A program made the translations under genes and the position numbers. From contig CANKBG010000010.1 in the NCBI GenBank assembly GCA_947479935.1, positions 1 to 64,000 on the forward strand: a stretch of 64,000 nucleotides of DNA, in the 5' to 3' direction. Numbering within the stretch: position 1 is the first letter of the stretch; each line of letters begins with the position of its first letter. This DNA comes from Comamonadaceae bacterium (GTDB lineage: Bacteria; Pseudomonadota; Gammaproteobacteria; Burkholderiales; Burkholderiaceae_C). This document shows positions 36,924-46,294 of this stretch, in pieces. The notes below the pieces were generated by a model. That model saw only the letters and a program-made list of their open reading frames with translations, was not told the DNA's origin and did no database searches.

Positions 36924-38000
36924 ATGCATCCGTCTTTTTTTGACTCTCACTCACTTCGCGTCATTCAAGCCCCTATGGCGGGATCGCAAAACCACGTTTT
37001 GGCGGCTGCTGTTTTCAACGCGGGTGGTTTTGGCAGCATTCCCGCTGCCATGCTCAGTGCAGATCAATTGCAAACTGAGCTGTCAAACTTCCAGTCGATA
37101 AATCCTGGCAGTCAAAACTGGGCGGCCCATTGGGGCCCGCATCTGCCACTCAATGTCAATTTCTTTTGCCATACGCCGCCAGCGGTCAACCCCCATCGCG
37201 AAGTAGCTTGGCGCGAAAAACTATCGAATGTGTACCGCGAATTTGACATTGACCCCCAAACAGTGGGAACGGGCCCTGGCCGTGCGCCTTTCAGCGAAGA
37301 GAGTTTGGCGCTCATGGGCCATTTCAAGCCTGCCGTGGTCAGCTTTCACTTTGGTTTGCCGCGTGCCGACTGGGTGCAACAACTCAAATTCTGGGGTATT
37401 CAAGTTTGGTCCTCGGCCACCACAGTCCAAGAATCAATCTGGCTTGAACACAACGGTGCAGACGCCATCATTGCGCAAGGTCTTGAAGCGGGTGGCCATC
37501 GCGGCATGTTCCTATCGGAAGACCTGACCACGCAAGTAAGCAGCTTTGCGCTGTTGCCGCAAGTGGTCAAAGCCGCGAAGGTGCCGGTCATTGCAGCCGG
37601 TGGCATTTCCAACCCATCGGCCGTGAAGGCGGCCAAGGCTTTGGGTGCCAGCGCTGTCCAAGCGGGCACCATTTACCTCACCAGCCATGAAGCCACCACC
37701 AGCGCGCTTCACCGCCAAGCCCTTCAATCTGAAGCCGCTGAACACACCGCTTTGACCAACCTCTTTAGCGGCCGACCCGCGCGCGGCATTGTGAACAAGT
37801 TCATGCGCGACTTTGGGCCTCTGAATGCTGCTGCCCCCGCTTTTCCATTGGCCACAGCTGCCGTGGCTCCCCTGAGGGCCGCGGCTGAGGCCAAAGGATT
37901 GGCAGACTATTCGCCTTTGTGGTCTGGCCAAAACGCTTCCGACTGCCAAGCCTTATCCGCAGCAGACATCACGCACAAACTCTTGCAAGGCTGGCTGTAA
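36924..38000 (+). CDS. NAD(P)H-dependent flavin oxidoreductase / nitronate monooxygenase family
   Basis: This 358-residue FMN-binding TIM-barrel protein oxidises nitronates or related small carbanions in known relatives. It has RVIQAPMAGSQNHVLAAAVF, VVSFHFGLPRADWVQQL, ADAIIAQGLEAGGHRGMF with the conserved His, and PVIAAGGISNPSAVKAAKAL followed by GASAVQAGTIYL (FMN phosphate site). The substrate in this organism is unknown. It is divergent from hpaR, and the shared 128-bp region holds the HpaR palindrome, so co-regulation is possible but unproven. Confidence 0.88.
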   Translation: MHPSFFDSHSLRVIQAPMAGSQNHVLAAAVFNAGGFGSIPAAMLSADQLQTELSNFQSINPGSQNWAAHWGPHLPLNVNFFCHTPPAVNPHREVAWREKLSNVYREFDIDPQTVGTGPGRAPFSEESLALMGHFKPAVVSFHFGLPRADWVQQLKFWGIQVWSSATTVQESIWLEHNGADAIIAQGLEAGGHRGMFLSEDLTTQVSSFALLPQVVKAAKVPVIAAGGISNPSAVKAAKALGASAVQAGTIYLTSHEATTSALHRQALQSEAAEHTALTNLFSGRPARGIVNKFMRDFGPLNAAAPAFPLATAAVAPLRAAAEAKGLADYSPLWSGQNASDCQALSAADITHKLLQGWL

Positions 38001-38047
38001 AGCCGTGCAGGGTGAATTCTCACATCCGTCGGTGTTAGGCTCCAGAC

Positions 38048-39433
38048 ATGGCCAAAGACAAAACCATTTTCACGTGCTCTGATTGCGGCGGCACGACGCC
38101 ACGCTGGCTGGGCAAATGCCCAGCTTGTGGCGCATGGAACACCCTGATTGAAAGCACTGTGGATGCAAGCGGGGGCGCAAAGAATCGATACACCAGCCAA
38201 TATCAGGCTTTGGCCAAAACATCAGAGCTCACCAAGCTGGGCGACATTGAGGCCACCGACATCGACCGAACGGCCACAGGCTTGGAAGAGCTAGACCGTG
38301 CATTGGGCGGCGGCATCGTGGAAGGTGGCGTGGTTCTGATTGGCGGTGACCCCGGCATTGGCAAATCCACCTTGCTTCTGCAAGCCTTGGACGCCCTGCA
38401 ACGCAAAGGCTTGAATACGCTGTATGTGACTGGCGAGGAAAGCGGAGCTCAGGTAGCCCTTCGGTCTAGACGGTTGGGCTTAGAAAACAGTCAAGTGCAG
38501 GTACTGGCCGAAATACAGCTAGAAAAGATTCTGGCCACTTTGCAAAGTGAGCGGCCCAACATTGCCGTCATCGACTCCATCCAAACCGTTTATTCAGACC
38601 AACTCACATCAGCTCCAGGCTCTGTCGCCCAAGTTCGTGAATGCGCAGCGCATCTGACACGCGCCGCCAAAGCCACTGGCACCGCCATTGTTTTGGTTGG
38701 CCATGTCACGAAAGAAGGCGCACTTGCCGGACCGCGTGTGCTTGAACACATGGTTGACACCGTTTTGTATTTTGAAGGCGACACCCACAGCAGTTTCAGG
38801 CTCATCAGGGCCATCAAAAATCGCTTTGGTGCGGTCAATGAAATTGGTGTTTTTGCCATGACCGAACGGGGCCTCAAGGGCGTGTCCAATCCCAGCGCCA
38901 TCTTTTTGTCGCAACATGAAGAGCCCGTGGCGGGCAGTTGTGTCATGGTCACTTTGGAAGGCACACGGCCTTTGTTGGTAGAAATTCAGGCACTGGTGGA
39001 CAGCGGCGGACCCAGCCCCAGAAGGCTTTCAGTGGGCTTGGAAAGAGACCGTTTGGCCATGCTTTTAGCGGTGCTCCATCGCCATGCTGGGGTGGCCTGT
39101 ATGGACCAGGATGTGTTTGTCAATGCCGTAGGTGGCGTTCGAATTAGTGAGCCTGCAGCCGACTTGGCAGTGATGTTAGCAATTACTTCATCTCTTCGGG
39201 GTAAGCCTTTACCCAAGGGCTTTATTGCCTTTGGCGAGGTGGGCTTGGCCGGTGAAGTGCGGCCAGCACCCAGAGGGCAGGAACGCCTGAAAGAAGCCGC
39301 CAAACTGGGCTTTACCGTGGCCGTGGTGCCCAAAGCCAATGCGCCCAAAAAGAACGATAAAAACTTTCAAGGCCTCACCATCTATCCGGTGGATCGGATT
39401 GATGAAGCCATGAACTGCGTCCGTGGACTTTAA
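38048..39433 (+). CDS. radA: DNA repair protein RadA
   Basis: RadA (Sms) is a RecA-like ATPase that drives branch migration in recombination repair. The 461-residue protein has the N-terminal C4 zinc finger (CSDCGGTTPRWLGKCPACG), Walker A GGDPGIGKSTLLLQ, Walker B NIAVIDSIQ, the RadA-specific KNRFGAVNEIGVF motif, and a C-terminal Lon-protease-like domain (AFGEVGLAGEVRP). It starts 47 bp after the flavin oxidoreductase and is followed 9 bp later by a small membrane protein. Confidence 0.96.
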   Translation: MAKDKTIFTCSDCGGTTPRWLGKCPACGAWNTLIESTVDASGGAKNRYTSQYQALAKTSELTKLGDIEATDIDRTATGLEELDRALGGGIVEGGVVLIGGDPGIGKSTLLLQALDALQRKGLNTLYVTGEESGAQVALRSRRLGLENSQVQVLAEIQLEKILATLQSERPNIAVIDSIQTVYSDQLTSAPGSVAQVRECAAHLTRAAKATGTAIVLVGHVTKEGALAGPRVLEHMVDTVLYFEGDTHSSFRLIRAIKNRFGAVNEIGVFAMTERGLKGVSNPSAIFLSQHEEPVAGSCVMVTLEGTRPLLVEIQALVDSGGPSPRRLSVGLERDRLAMLLAVLHRHAGVACMDQDVFVNAVGGVRISEPAADLAVMLAITSSLRGKPLPKGFIAFGEVGLAGEVRPAPRGQERLKEAAKLGFTVAVVPKANAPKKNDKNFQGLTIYPVDRIDEAMNCVRGL

Positions 39434-39442
39434 GATCGCGTC

Positions 39443-39847
39443 ATGAATATTTTCAAAATTCTCGTCCCGATTGGGGTTGTCGTTTTCATCGCGGGCGCAT
39501 GGATGCAATACCAATGGCAAGGCGTGGCCATTGCCACTGGGGCTGTGGTCATGTGGGTGTTGCTGCATTTCACACGCATGGTGACCGTGCTAAGTCGAGC
39601 GGCCAACCGCCCTGTGGGCCATGTGGGCAGTGCCGTGATGCTCAATGCCAAGCTCAAAAAAGGCGTTAATTTGATGCACGTCATTGCCATGACGAAATCC
39701 TTGGGTGAGCGATTGTCTGAGGAAAAGATGCAACCAGAGGTTTTCAAATGGACCGACACCGGTGACTCCTATGTGGTTTGCACCTTCAAAGACGGCCTAC
39801 TACAGTCATGGGAAATGACGCGACCCGAGGCCGAAGAAGCCTCGTAA
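39443..39847 (+). CDS. Small inner-membrane protein, conserved in Burkholderiales
   Basis: I do not recognise a named family for this 134-residue protein. Two membrane helices lie at the N-terminus (FKILVPIGVVVFIAGAWM and GVAIATGAVVMWVLLHF). A basic loop with TRMVTVLSRAANRPVGHVG and a cytoplasmic C-terminal domain with VAMTKSLGERLS-like character follow. The gene starts 9 bp after radA and precedes ilvE, suggesting co-expression with radA. Relatives in Burkholderiales have sometimes been labelled glycerate kinase, which nothing here supports. Confidence 0.75.
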   Translation: MNIFKILVPIGVVVFIAGAWMQYQWQGVAIATGAVVMWVLLHFTRMVTVLSRAANRPVGHVGSAVMLNAKLKKGVNLMHVIAMTKSLGERLSEEKMQPEVFKWTDTGDSYVVCTFKDGLLQSWEMTRPEAEEAS

Positions 39848-39886
39848 AATATTAACTTTGCGAAACTGGCGATAAAGGACAAAACA

Positions 39887-40825
39887 ATGAGCACCGAAGC
39901 ACCCTCAATGGAAGACCGTGACGGCAAAATCTGGATGGACGGCAAGATGGTCGAATGGCGCGATGCCAAGATCCACGTTCTGACACACACTCTGCACTAT
40001 GGTTGCGGTGCCTTCGAAGGCGTGCGTGCTTACAAAACGATCAACGGCACCGCCATTTTCCGTTTACAAGAGCATACCGACCGCCTGTTTAACAGCGCCA
40101 AAATCTTGCGCATGAAACTGCCGTTCACCAAAGAAGAGGTGAGCGAAGCGCAGAGAGCCGTGGTTCGCGCAAACAATTTGGAAAGCGGTTACATCCGTCC
40201 GCTCACTTGGATTGGTTCGCAAAAGTTGGGCGTCAGCCCAAAGGGCAACACCATTCACCTCATGGTGGCCGCGTGGACTTGGGGCGCTTATTTGGGCGAA
40301 GAAGGCTTGAAGCGCGGTATTCGCGTCAAAACGTCTAGCTTTACACGCCATCATGTGAACATCACCATGACACAGGCCAAAGCGGTGAGTAACTACACCA
40401 ACTCCATTCTGGCCAACATGGAAGCCGTCGATGAGGGTTACGACGAAGCCTTGTTGCTCGACACCTCTGGCTTTGTGTCTGAAGGCGCCGGCGAAAACAT
40501 CTTTGTGATTAAAGATGGCGTGATCTACACACCCGACTTGTCTGCCGGCGCACTCAATGGCATCACACGCAACACGGTGTTTCACATTGCCAAAGATTTG
40601 GGGCTTGAGATTGTGCAAAAGCGCATTACACGCGACGAAATCTACATTTGTGATGAAGCTTTCTTCACCGGCACGGCGGCCGAAGTGACGCCCATTCGCG
40701 AGCTCGATCGCATTGAGATTGGTGCAGGCAGTCGCGGCCCCATCACTGAAAAAATTCAAACTGGCTTCTTTGACATCGTGAATGGCAAGAATCCAAAATA
40801 CGCCCACTGGTTAACCCCCGTTTAA
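39887..40825 (+). CDS. ilvE: Branched-chain amino acid aminotransferase
   Basis: IlvE transfers the amino group between glutamate and the 2-oxo acids of Ile, Leu and Val. The 312-residue class IV PLP enzyme has the N-terminal DGKIWMDGKMVEWRDAKIHV, HTLHYGCGAFEGVRAY, the cofactor lysine in MTQAKAVSNYTNS, EALLLDTSGFVSEGAGENIF and the phosphate-binding EAFFTGTAAEVTPIRELD. A ribosome site (AAAGGA) precedes the ATG. The zinc-finger gene follows 18 bp later. Confidence 0.96.
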   Translation: MSTEAPSMEDRDGKIWMDGKMVEWRDAKIHVLTHTLHYGCGAFEGVRAYKTINGTAIFRLQEHTDRLFNSAKILRMKLPFTKEEVSEAQRAVVRANNLESGYIRPLTWIGSQKLGVSPKGNTIHLMVAAWTWGAYLGEEGLKRGIRVKTSSFTRHHVNITMTQAKAVSNYTNSILANMEAVDEGYDEALLLDTSGFVSEGAGENIFVIKDGVIYTPDLSAGALNGITRNTVFHIAKDLGLEIVQKRITRDEIYICDEAFFTGTAAEVTPIRELDRIEIGAGSRGPITEKIQTGFFDIVNGKNPKYAHWLTPV

Positions 40826-40843
40826 TCGAAGAAAGATACCGCC

Positions 40844-41047
40844 ATGAGCCATCCTGTTGAACTCTTGGCAAAAGACTTGAACCCCCAAGGTGGTGTTTTT
40901 TGCCCCAGCGCCAAGGCTGACATGAAGTTGTGGAACAACCACCCCAAGATCTACCTTGATGTGGCCCGCGAAGGCCATGCCAAGTGCCCCTATTGCGGCA
41001 CGGTTTACCAACTTAAGGCGGGTGAAACGGTGGGCCACGGCCACTGA
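40844..41047 (+). CDS. Zinc-finger (CHCC-type) small protein
   Basis: The product is a 67-residue protein with the CHCC zinc-finger pattern found in the NDUFS6-like family: GGVFCPSAKADMKLWNNHP, VAREGHAKCPYCGTVYQL and a His-rich tail (VGHGH). The metal ligands would be Cys, His, Cys and Cys. Mitochondrial relatives are complex I assembly subunits; the bacterial role is unclear. It sits after ilvE and 16 bp before a glycosyltransferase gene, an order common in Burkholderiales. Confidence 0.87.
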   Translation: MSHPVELLAKDLNPQGGVFCPSAKADMKLWNNHPKIYLDVAREGHAKCPYCGTVYQLKAGETVGHGH

Positions 41048-41063
41048 TTCACCACCCATCTTC

Positions 41064-41858
41064 ATGGCGGTGCCCACGCTGACCATTGCGGTCCTGACCA
41101 AAAACGAAGCCCGCCGCATTGAAGCTTGCTTGGCCAGTGCCGCATTTGCCGATCAATTGCTGGTGGTAGACAGCGGCAGCACGGACGACACCGTTGCTTT
41201 GTCTCGCAAAGCAGGTGCGGAAGTTTTTGAGTATTCAGATTGGCAAGGCTTTGCTGTTCAGCGCAATCGTTTAATTGAACATGCTCGCGGTGATTTCATT
41301 TTTTTCCTGGACGCCGATGAATGGATCACTCCCGCATTTCAGAAAGAGTTGCAAGCCATTGTTGCTTCTAACGCCAAAGCCGTATGGCAAATTCAGTGGC
41401 GCATGGTCGCATACGGGCATGAACTGAAATACTATATTTCCAGATCCAAAGTAGAGCGTCTGTTTAGGCGTGACATGTTGAAAGAATATGTAGGGGTCGT
41501 GCATGAGCAAGCGATCTTGCACACTGAAAATTCATCATCCCCTGTGCCACGTGAAGTCATTTCAGCCAAATTGCTGCACCACTCCCGAGAAACCGTGCGC
41601 GGCAGTTTAGAAAAACTGACTCAATACGTCATGTTGGGTGCCAGCAAGCGCGCTCAAGCGGGTAAAAATGGCGGTGTGTTGAGAGGCCTTGCCTCCGGCA
41701 TTTCCATGTTTTTGCGCCTGTATATTTTTCGATTGGGATTTTTGTGTGGCGGTGCAGGTTTTTTATACTGCTTCTTTGTGGCGCTAGAGGCTTTCTTTAG
41801 ATATGCCGCGTTGCACTATGACAAAGAGAGTCTGACCAACAACGTCGGGCGTACTTAA
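41064..41858 (+). CDS. Family 2 glycosyltransferase (LPS core type)
   Basis: This 264-residue enzyme has the GT-A fold of family 2: TIAVLTKNEARRIEACL, LVVDSGSTDDTVALSRKAG, and FIFFLDADEWITPAF with the DxD-like metal site. It resembles the WaaE/KdtX-type lipopolysaccharide core glucosyltransferases. A membrane-associated hydrophobic C-terminus (LYIFRLGFLCGGAGFLYCFF) is present. The ATG at 41064 follows the zinc-finger gene by 16 bp; a frame extension into that gene lacks similarity. The sugar and acceptor are not known. Confidence 0.87.
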   Translation: MAVPTLTIAVLTKNEARRIEACLASAAFADQLLVVDSGSTDDTVALSRKAGAEVFEYSDWQGFAVQRNRLIEHARGDFIFFLDADEWITPAFQKELQAIVASNAKAVWQIQWRMVAYGHELKYYISRSKVERLFRRDMLKEYVGVVHEQAILHTENSSSPVPREVISAKLLHHSRETVRGSLEKLTQYVMLGASKRAQAGKNGGVLRGLASGISMFLRLYIFRLGFLCGGAGFLYCFFVALEAFFRYAALHYDKESLTNNVGRT

Positions 41859-41907
41859 AGTCTCTGAGCCGCGCTTTTCCCGCCGTCATTTTTCAACAGG
41901 ATACGTT

Positions 41908-43239
41908 TCAGTCTGAGTCCGGCTGCTGAAAATGCCAAGCGAGTGCTACCAAAATCAGTACTGGCAGTCCCAGCAAGGCCGTGGCATTGAAGAAGTTGGC
42001 ATAGCCATAGGCATTCACAAAATCACCCGAAAATCCTGCAATGAACTTCGGCAGCAGCAGCATCATGGAACTGAGCAAGGCATATTGCGTGGCCGAGTAT
42101 TTGATGTTGGTGAGCGAAGACAAATAAGCAATGAAGGCCGCCGAGGCAATGCCACTGGCCAAGTTATCTGCCGAAACAACCGCAATCAGAGCTTGCACAT
42201 CGTGGCCATAGCCACTGAGCCATGCAAACAACAGATTGCTCAATGCACTGAGCACAGCGCCGAGCATCAAAATTCGCATGACCCCCCAGCGCAGGGCCAT
42301 GACCCCGCCTATGAACGCGCCCAGCAAGGTCATGATCACGCCATACACTTTGGTCACAGTGGCCACTTCTGCTTTGGTGTAGCCCATGTCTACATAAAAA
42401 GGGTTGGCCATGATGCCCATCACCACATCGCTGATTCGATACACGGCAATCAAACTCAAAATGAGTGCGGCCTGCCATTTGTAACGTTTGACGAAATCTG
42501 CAAAAGGGTCGATCAAGGCGCCTTGAAGCCACTCTTTGACATTTCTTGCGGGTGGCAATTCAGCCGTGACGGGCTCTTGAGAAATGAGCACCGTGAAAAC
42601 GCCCACCAGCATGCTGGCAGCCATGACCAAATAGGCCGCTTGCCAAGCAAAGTGAACATAGCCTGCTGCGTTGTCTCCCTGCACCCAAGCCGCCACCCAC
42701 AACACACCGGCACCCGCCCAGATCATGGCCAGTCGATAACCTGTTTGATAACTGGCCGCCAAAGCGGCTTGTTGCGTGGCCTCGGCAGATTCAATTCGAA
42801 AAGCATCCAGCGCAATGTCTTGGGTGGCAGAACCTACGGCCACGATCAGGGCGCACCACACCACCGGGCCCAAAGCCTGACTGGGGTCGCTCAGGGCCAT
42901 GCCTACCAAGCCGCCCATCACCATGGTTTGGGCCAGCAACAACCAACTGCGACGACGCCCCAGTTGTTTGGTTAAAAAAGGAATGGGCATGCGGTCGACC
43001 AAGGGTGCCCAGACCCACTTAAACCCATAGGCCAAGCCGACCCAACTGAGATAACCAATGGTGCTGCGATCAATCCCGGCTTCACGCAGCCTGAAACTCA
43101 AAGTGCCTAGGACCAAAAGCAAAGGCAAGCCTGCCGCAAAGCCCAAAAACAGCATGCGCAAACTGGCAGGCTGCAAATAAATGCGCCATGAAGAGCGCCA
43201 AGAAAATGCGGGTTGATCGGGTGTGAGCTTTTCTGTCAT
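41908..43239 (-). CDS. ampG: Muropeptide permease AmpG (MFS)
   Basis: AmpG imports anhydromuropeptides from cell-wall turnover for recycling. The 443-residue protein has about 12-14 membrane helices and AmpG-like segments: SLRMLFLGFAAGLPLLLVLG, YLSWVGLAYGFKWVWAPLVD, GSATQDIALDAFRIE and NIKYSATQYALLSSMMLL. The start at ATG 43239 matches the family; the upstream extension of 46 codons overlaps the divergent control region. It is convergent with the glycosyltransferase and divergent from the M48 protease gene. Confidence 0.93.
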   Translation of the reverse strand: MTEKLTPDQPAFSWRSSWRIYLQPASLRMLFLGFAAGLPLLLVLGTLSFRLREAGIDRSTIGYLSWVGLAYGFKWVWAPLVDRMPIPFLTKQLGRRRSWLLLAQTMVMGGLVGMALSDPSQALGPVVWCALIVAVGSATQDIALDAFRIESAEATQQAALAASYQTGYRLAMIWAGAGVLWVAAWVQGDNAAGYVHFAWQAAYLVMAASMLVGVFTVLISQEPVTAELPPARNVKEWLQGALIDPFADFVKRYKWQAALILSLIAVYRISDVVMGIMANPFYVDMGYTKAEVATVTKVYGVIMTLLGAFIGGVMALRWGVMRILMLGAVLSALSNLLFAWLSGYGHDVQALIAVVSADNLASGIASAAFIAYLSSLTNIKYSATQYALLSSMMLLLPKFIAGFSGDFVNAYGYANFFNATALLGLPVLILVALAWHFQQPDSD

Positions 43240-43321
43240 ACCCGCATTATCCAAGTCCGGCGAAGGATTTCCAACGTGTGTTGACTTGAAAACTGAACTT
43301 GCGGCACTATGATTAGAAACT

Positions 43322-44239
43322 ATGTGCTGGCGTTGTCTCCCCTCAACCACTCTTGAAGAGTCCGCCGCCCCTTCCAATGATGTGGTGCCGGGCTTGTCTA
43401 GACGCGCGTTTTTAAACCGAACACGGTGGGGTGCGGGGCTCGGATTTGCGGCACTGGCGGGTTTGTCCGCTGAAGCGCAGGTCGATGTGGGTCAAGCTTC
43501 TGGGATACGCAAGCTGATCCCTGCCGCATCATTAGAATCCTCTGCAGGACAACAGTACCTTCAAACCTTAGGCGAAGCTCGCAGCAAAGGTGCGTTGGCT
43601 TCAGATGATTACCCGCAACTCAAACGTTTGCGAGCCATTGCCAACAAACTCATTCCTTACACCGCACAGTGGAACCCAGACTCACGCAAGTGGAAATGGG
43701 AAGTGAATCTCATTGGCAGCAAGCAACTCAACGCTTGGTGCATGCCTGGCGGCAAGATCGCTTTTTACACAGGCATCTTGGATCAATTGCAGCTAACGGA
43801 CGACGAAGTGGCCATGATCATGGGCCATGAAATGGCGCATGCTTTGCGCGAACATGCGCGCGAGCGTTTGGCAAAAGAGAGGGCCACGGGTCTTGGCTTA
43901 TCGGTTGCCTCGCAATTGTTAGGCTTTGGCCAAATGGGTGATGTGGTAGCCAACGTCGGAACCAAGTTGTTAACCTTGAAGTACAGCCGCGACGATGAAA
44001 CCGAGGCCGATTTGGTCGGACTAGAAATTGCTGCGCGCGGCGGTTTTAAGCCGGAAGCCAGTGTGCAACTCTGGAAAAAAATGCTGAGCGCCACCAACGG
44101 TGGCAAAGGACAGCCAGGATTTTTATCCACGCATCCAAGTGGCAACAACCGCATTCATGAGTTAGAAGCCAACTTACCCAAAGTGGCTCATCTTTATGAG
44201 CAAGCGCAAGCGTCCAATCCTGCGCCCGTGCAAAACTGA
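43322..44239 (+). CDS. M48 family metalloprotease with Tat-like signal
   Basis: This 305-residue zinc protease resembles LoiP/YcaL-type envelope proteases. The metal site is HEMAH (residues 169-173) with the third ligand Glu in ETEADLVGLEIAARGG. Before the domain, residues 26-50 read SRRAFLNRTRWGAGLGFAAL and then a small-residue cleavage region ending SAEA. This matches the SRRxFL twin-arginine consensus, whereas most M48 relatives use Sec or lipoprotein signals. A short N-terminal extension includes a CxxC pair. It ends 6 bp from the convergent MBL-fold gene. Confidence 0.87.
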   Translation: MCWRCLPSTTLEESAAPSNDVVPGLSRRAFLNRTRWGAGLGFAALAGLSAEAQVDVGQASGIRKLIPAASLESSAGQQYLQTLGEARSKGALASDDYPQLKRLRAIANKLIPYTAQWNPDSRKWKWEVNLIGSKQLNAWCMPGGKIAFYTGILDQLQLTDDEVAMIMGHEMAHALREHARERLAKERATGLGLSVASQLLGFGQMGDVVANVGTKLLTLKYSRDDETEADLVGLEIAARGGFKPEASVQLWKKMLSATNGGKGQPGFLSTHPSGNNRIHELEANLPKVAHLYEQAQASNPAPVQN

Positions 44240-44245
44240 CAAGCT

Positions 44246-44884
44246 TCAGGTGCCGCCCACATAAGGGTTGGTCCGGCGTTCGTTGCCGAATGTGCTTTCA
44301 GGGCCATGGCCTGGAATAAACACCGTGTCATCGCCCATGGGCCACAAGCGTTCAGTAATGCTGGCAATCAAAGTGTCATGATCGCCTTGCGGGAAATCTG
44401 TACGTCCAATACTGCCCGCAAATAAAACATCGCCCACAAACGCACGCTTGATTTCGGGTGAGTAGAACACCACGTGCCCCGGCGTATGGCCAGGGCAATG
44501 CCGGACACTCAACGTGTGTGACCCTAAGGTCACGGTGTCACCATCGGCCAACCATCGAGTGGGCGTGAACACCTCTGCATCGGGAAACTGAAACATGCGG
44601 CCTTGATCTGACAAACGGTCGATCCAAAATTGATCACCTGGGTGCGGGCCTACGATGGGCAAATTTAAATTCCGCGCCAGCACAGCAGTGCCTCCTGCAT
44701 GATCAATGTGCGCATGGGTGAGCCAAATTTGTTCAAGCTTGAGTTGTTGCTCGGCGACGAAGGCCAAGATCAAATCCAAGTCGCCGCCTGGGTCAATCAC
44801 CGCAGCTTGTTTCGTTTGGTCATCCCAAATTACCGAGCAGTTTTGCTGAAAGGGCGTGACGGGAATGGTTTGGTACTGAAGCAT
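44246..44884 (-). CDS. Metallo-beta-lactamase-fold hydrolase (GloB-like)
   Basis: This 212-residue binuclear-metal hydrolase has THAHIDHAGGTAVLARNL (HxHxDH), the metal His in RHCPGHTPGHVVFYSPE, the bridging Asp in AFVGDVLFAGSIGRTDFPQ and the final His in VFIPGHGPES. It belongs to the short hydroxyacylglutathione-hydrolase-like group (YcbL type), which may cleave glutathione thioesters. No substrate-specific C-terminal glyoxalase II domain is present. It lies immediately before the microcin-like export cassette, on the opposite strand. Confidence 0.88.
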   Translation of the reverse strand: MLQYQTIPVTPFQQNCSVIWDDQTKQAAVIDPGGDLDLILAFVAEQQLKLEQIWLTHAHIDHAGGTAVLARNLNLPIVGPHPGDQFWIDRLSDQGRMFQFPDAEVFTPTRWLADGDTVTLGSHTLSVRHCPGHTPGHVVFYSPEIKRAFVGDVLFAGSIGRTDFPQGDHDTLIASITERLWPMGDDTVFIPGHGPESTFGNERRTNPYVGGT

Positions 44885-44986
44885 GTTGTGATGTCAATGT
44901 GTTTCTGATGCAAGGCAATGTATCAAAGTTTGCCAGAGAAACTCGTATTGTGAGGTCTCTATCAATGACCTCGCCACGACCCCAGC

Positions 44987-46294
44987 ATGCCCACCCCACT
45001 TTTTCGCACCGAAGTTACCCAATCCAAGCAAGCCTCTTGGTTAGGCAGCATCCACCTTGCTCACAACCCGCGCTTCACCGTGGTGGCCAGCATTGCTATG
45101 TTGCTTGCGGGGGTTTTGTTGGCGTTTGGCGCCTGGGGCAAAGTGGCGCGCAAGGTTCGGGTGCCTGGCATCCTCATGCCGCAAATGGGCACTGTCGAAT
45201 TAAGCACTGCCATCTCAGGCGTGCTGCTAGAACAGCGTGTGCAAGAAGGCGAGTGGGTTCAACAAGGCCAAGTTTTGTTCGTGGTCAATACCGATAAAAC
45301 AACCGCGGAGGGCAGTACATCCGCTTTGCTGGCTTCTCATTTGGCGCAGCGGCGCAGCACGCTGTTGGCAGAACGCAACTCTCGCGTAGACCAACACCGC
45401 CAACGTGAAAGTCACTTGACCGACCGCATTCAATCTCTCGCACTCGAAACAACGCAGGCCACACAAGAGCTTGCCTTGGCCAAACGCAGGGTCGAGTTGG
45501 CGCAAAAAACCTGGCATCGATTTCAACAAATGGCCAGCGAAGGCTTTGTGTCAGACATCCACGCGCAAAACAAGCAAGAAGAAGTCATTGATCTTGAATC
45601 ACGTTTGGAAAGTTCACAAAGAAGCGGTATTGCATTGGCGCGTGAGCACAACACCGCACAAGCAGAAGTGTTCAATCTTCAAAAACAATTGGCCATTGAC
45701 CTGCTGCAACTCGATCGCACCTTGACAGGACTCGATCAAGAAAGCACCGAGAATCAATCACGCAAAACCAGCAGCGTGTTGGCACCGCAAGCGGGCCAGG
45801 TCAGTACCATTCATTTGCCAATGGGCGCCATCGTCCAGACGGGGCAGACACTTGCCAGCTTGGTGCCTCAAGTCGAAGCAGTTTCACAAGCCCACCCTGC
45901 CCAGCAGCCTTTGGTCGCGGCCCTCTTCGCACCGACTCGGAGTGTCGGTTTCATTCAACCGGGTCAAGAGGTTTGGCTTCGGCTTGCAGCGTATCCGTAT
46001 CAAAAATTTGGCCTGGCCAAGGGTCACGTTTTGAAAGTCAGCGGCACGCCTATTGCCCCACAAGATTTGCCGCATGGGCAGGGTACAGCCCTCTTAGCCT
46101 CCACCCAAAGCAACGAGCCGCTTTACAGAGTTCATGTAGTGCTTGCATCACAGCATGTCATGGCTTTTGGCGAGGCACATTTGTTGCGCCCAGGCATGAC
46201 CCTCGAAGCCGACGTCATTCAAGATGTGCGCGGCATTTGGGAATGGATCTTCGAGCCGCTATTGGCCATTCACGCACGGCAGCAAACTTCATGA
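44987..46294 (+). CDS. HlyD-family membrane fusion protein (CvaA-like)
   Basis: This 435-residue periplasmic adaptor would join an inner-membrane peptidase-ABC exporter to an outer-membrane channel such as TolC. It has a cytoplasmic tail, one membrane helix (FTVVASIAMLLAGVLLAFGA), a lipoyl/barrel-sandwich segment (TVELSTAISGVLLEQRVQEG then EWVQQGQVLFVV), a long coiled coil (about residues 125-255, rich in Glu, Gln and Leu), and a second lipoyl half (LAPQAGQVSTIHLPMGAIV). The C-terminal RPGMTLEADVIQDVRGIWEW matches colicin V and leukotoxin adaptors. The ATG lacks a strong ribosome site. It is the first gene of the cassette. Confidence 0.9.
   Translation: MPTPLFRTEVTQSKQASWLGSIHLAHNPRFTVVASIAMLLAGVLLAFGAWGKVARKVRVPGILMPQMGTVELSTAISGVLLEQRVQEGEWVQQGQVLFVVNTDKTTAEGSTSALLASHLAQRRSTLLAERNSRVDQHRQRESHLTDRIQSLALETTQATQELALAKRRVELAQKTWHRFQQMASEGFVSDIHAQNKQEEVIDLESRLESSQRSGIALAREHNTAQAEVFNLQKQLAIDLLQLDRTLTGLDQESTENQSRKTSSVLAPQAGQVSTIHLPMGAIVQTGQTLASLVPQVEAVSQAHPAQQPLVAALFAPTRSVGFIQPGQEVWLRLAAYPYQKFGLAKGHVLKVSGTPIAPQDLPHGQGTALLASTQSNEPLYRVHVVLASQHVMAFGEAHLLRPGMTLEADVIQDVRGIWEWIFEPLLAIHARQQTS

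Noticed and set aside
41932-42975. Long (347-codon) plus-strand ORF opposite ampG
   Set aside because: It is fully antisense to a clear AmpG; its His/Gln-rich composition is that of a shadow frame.
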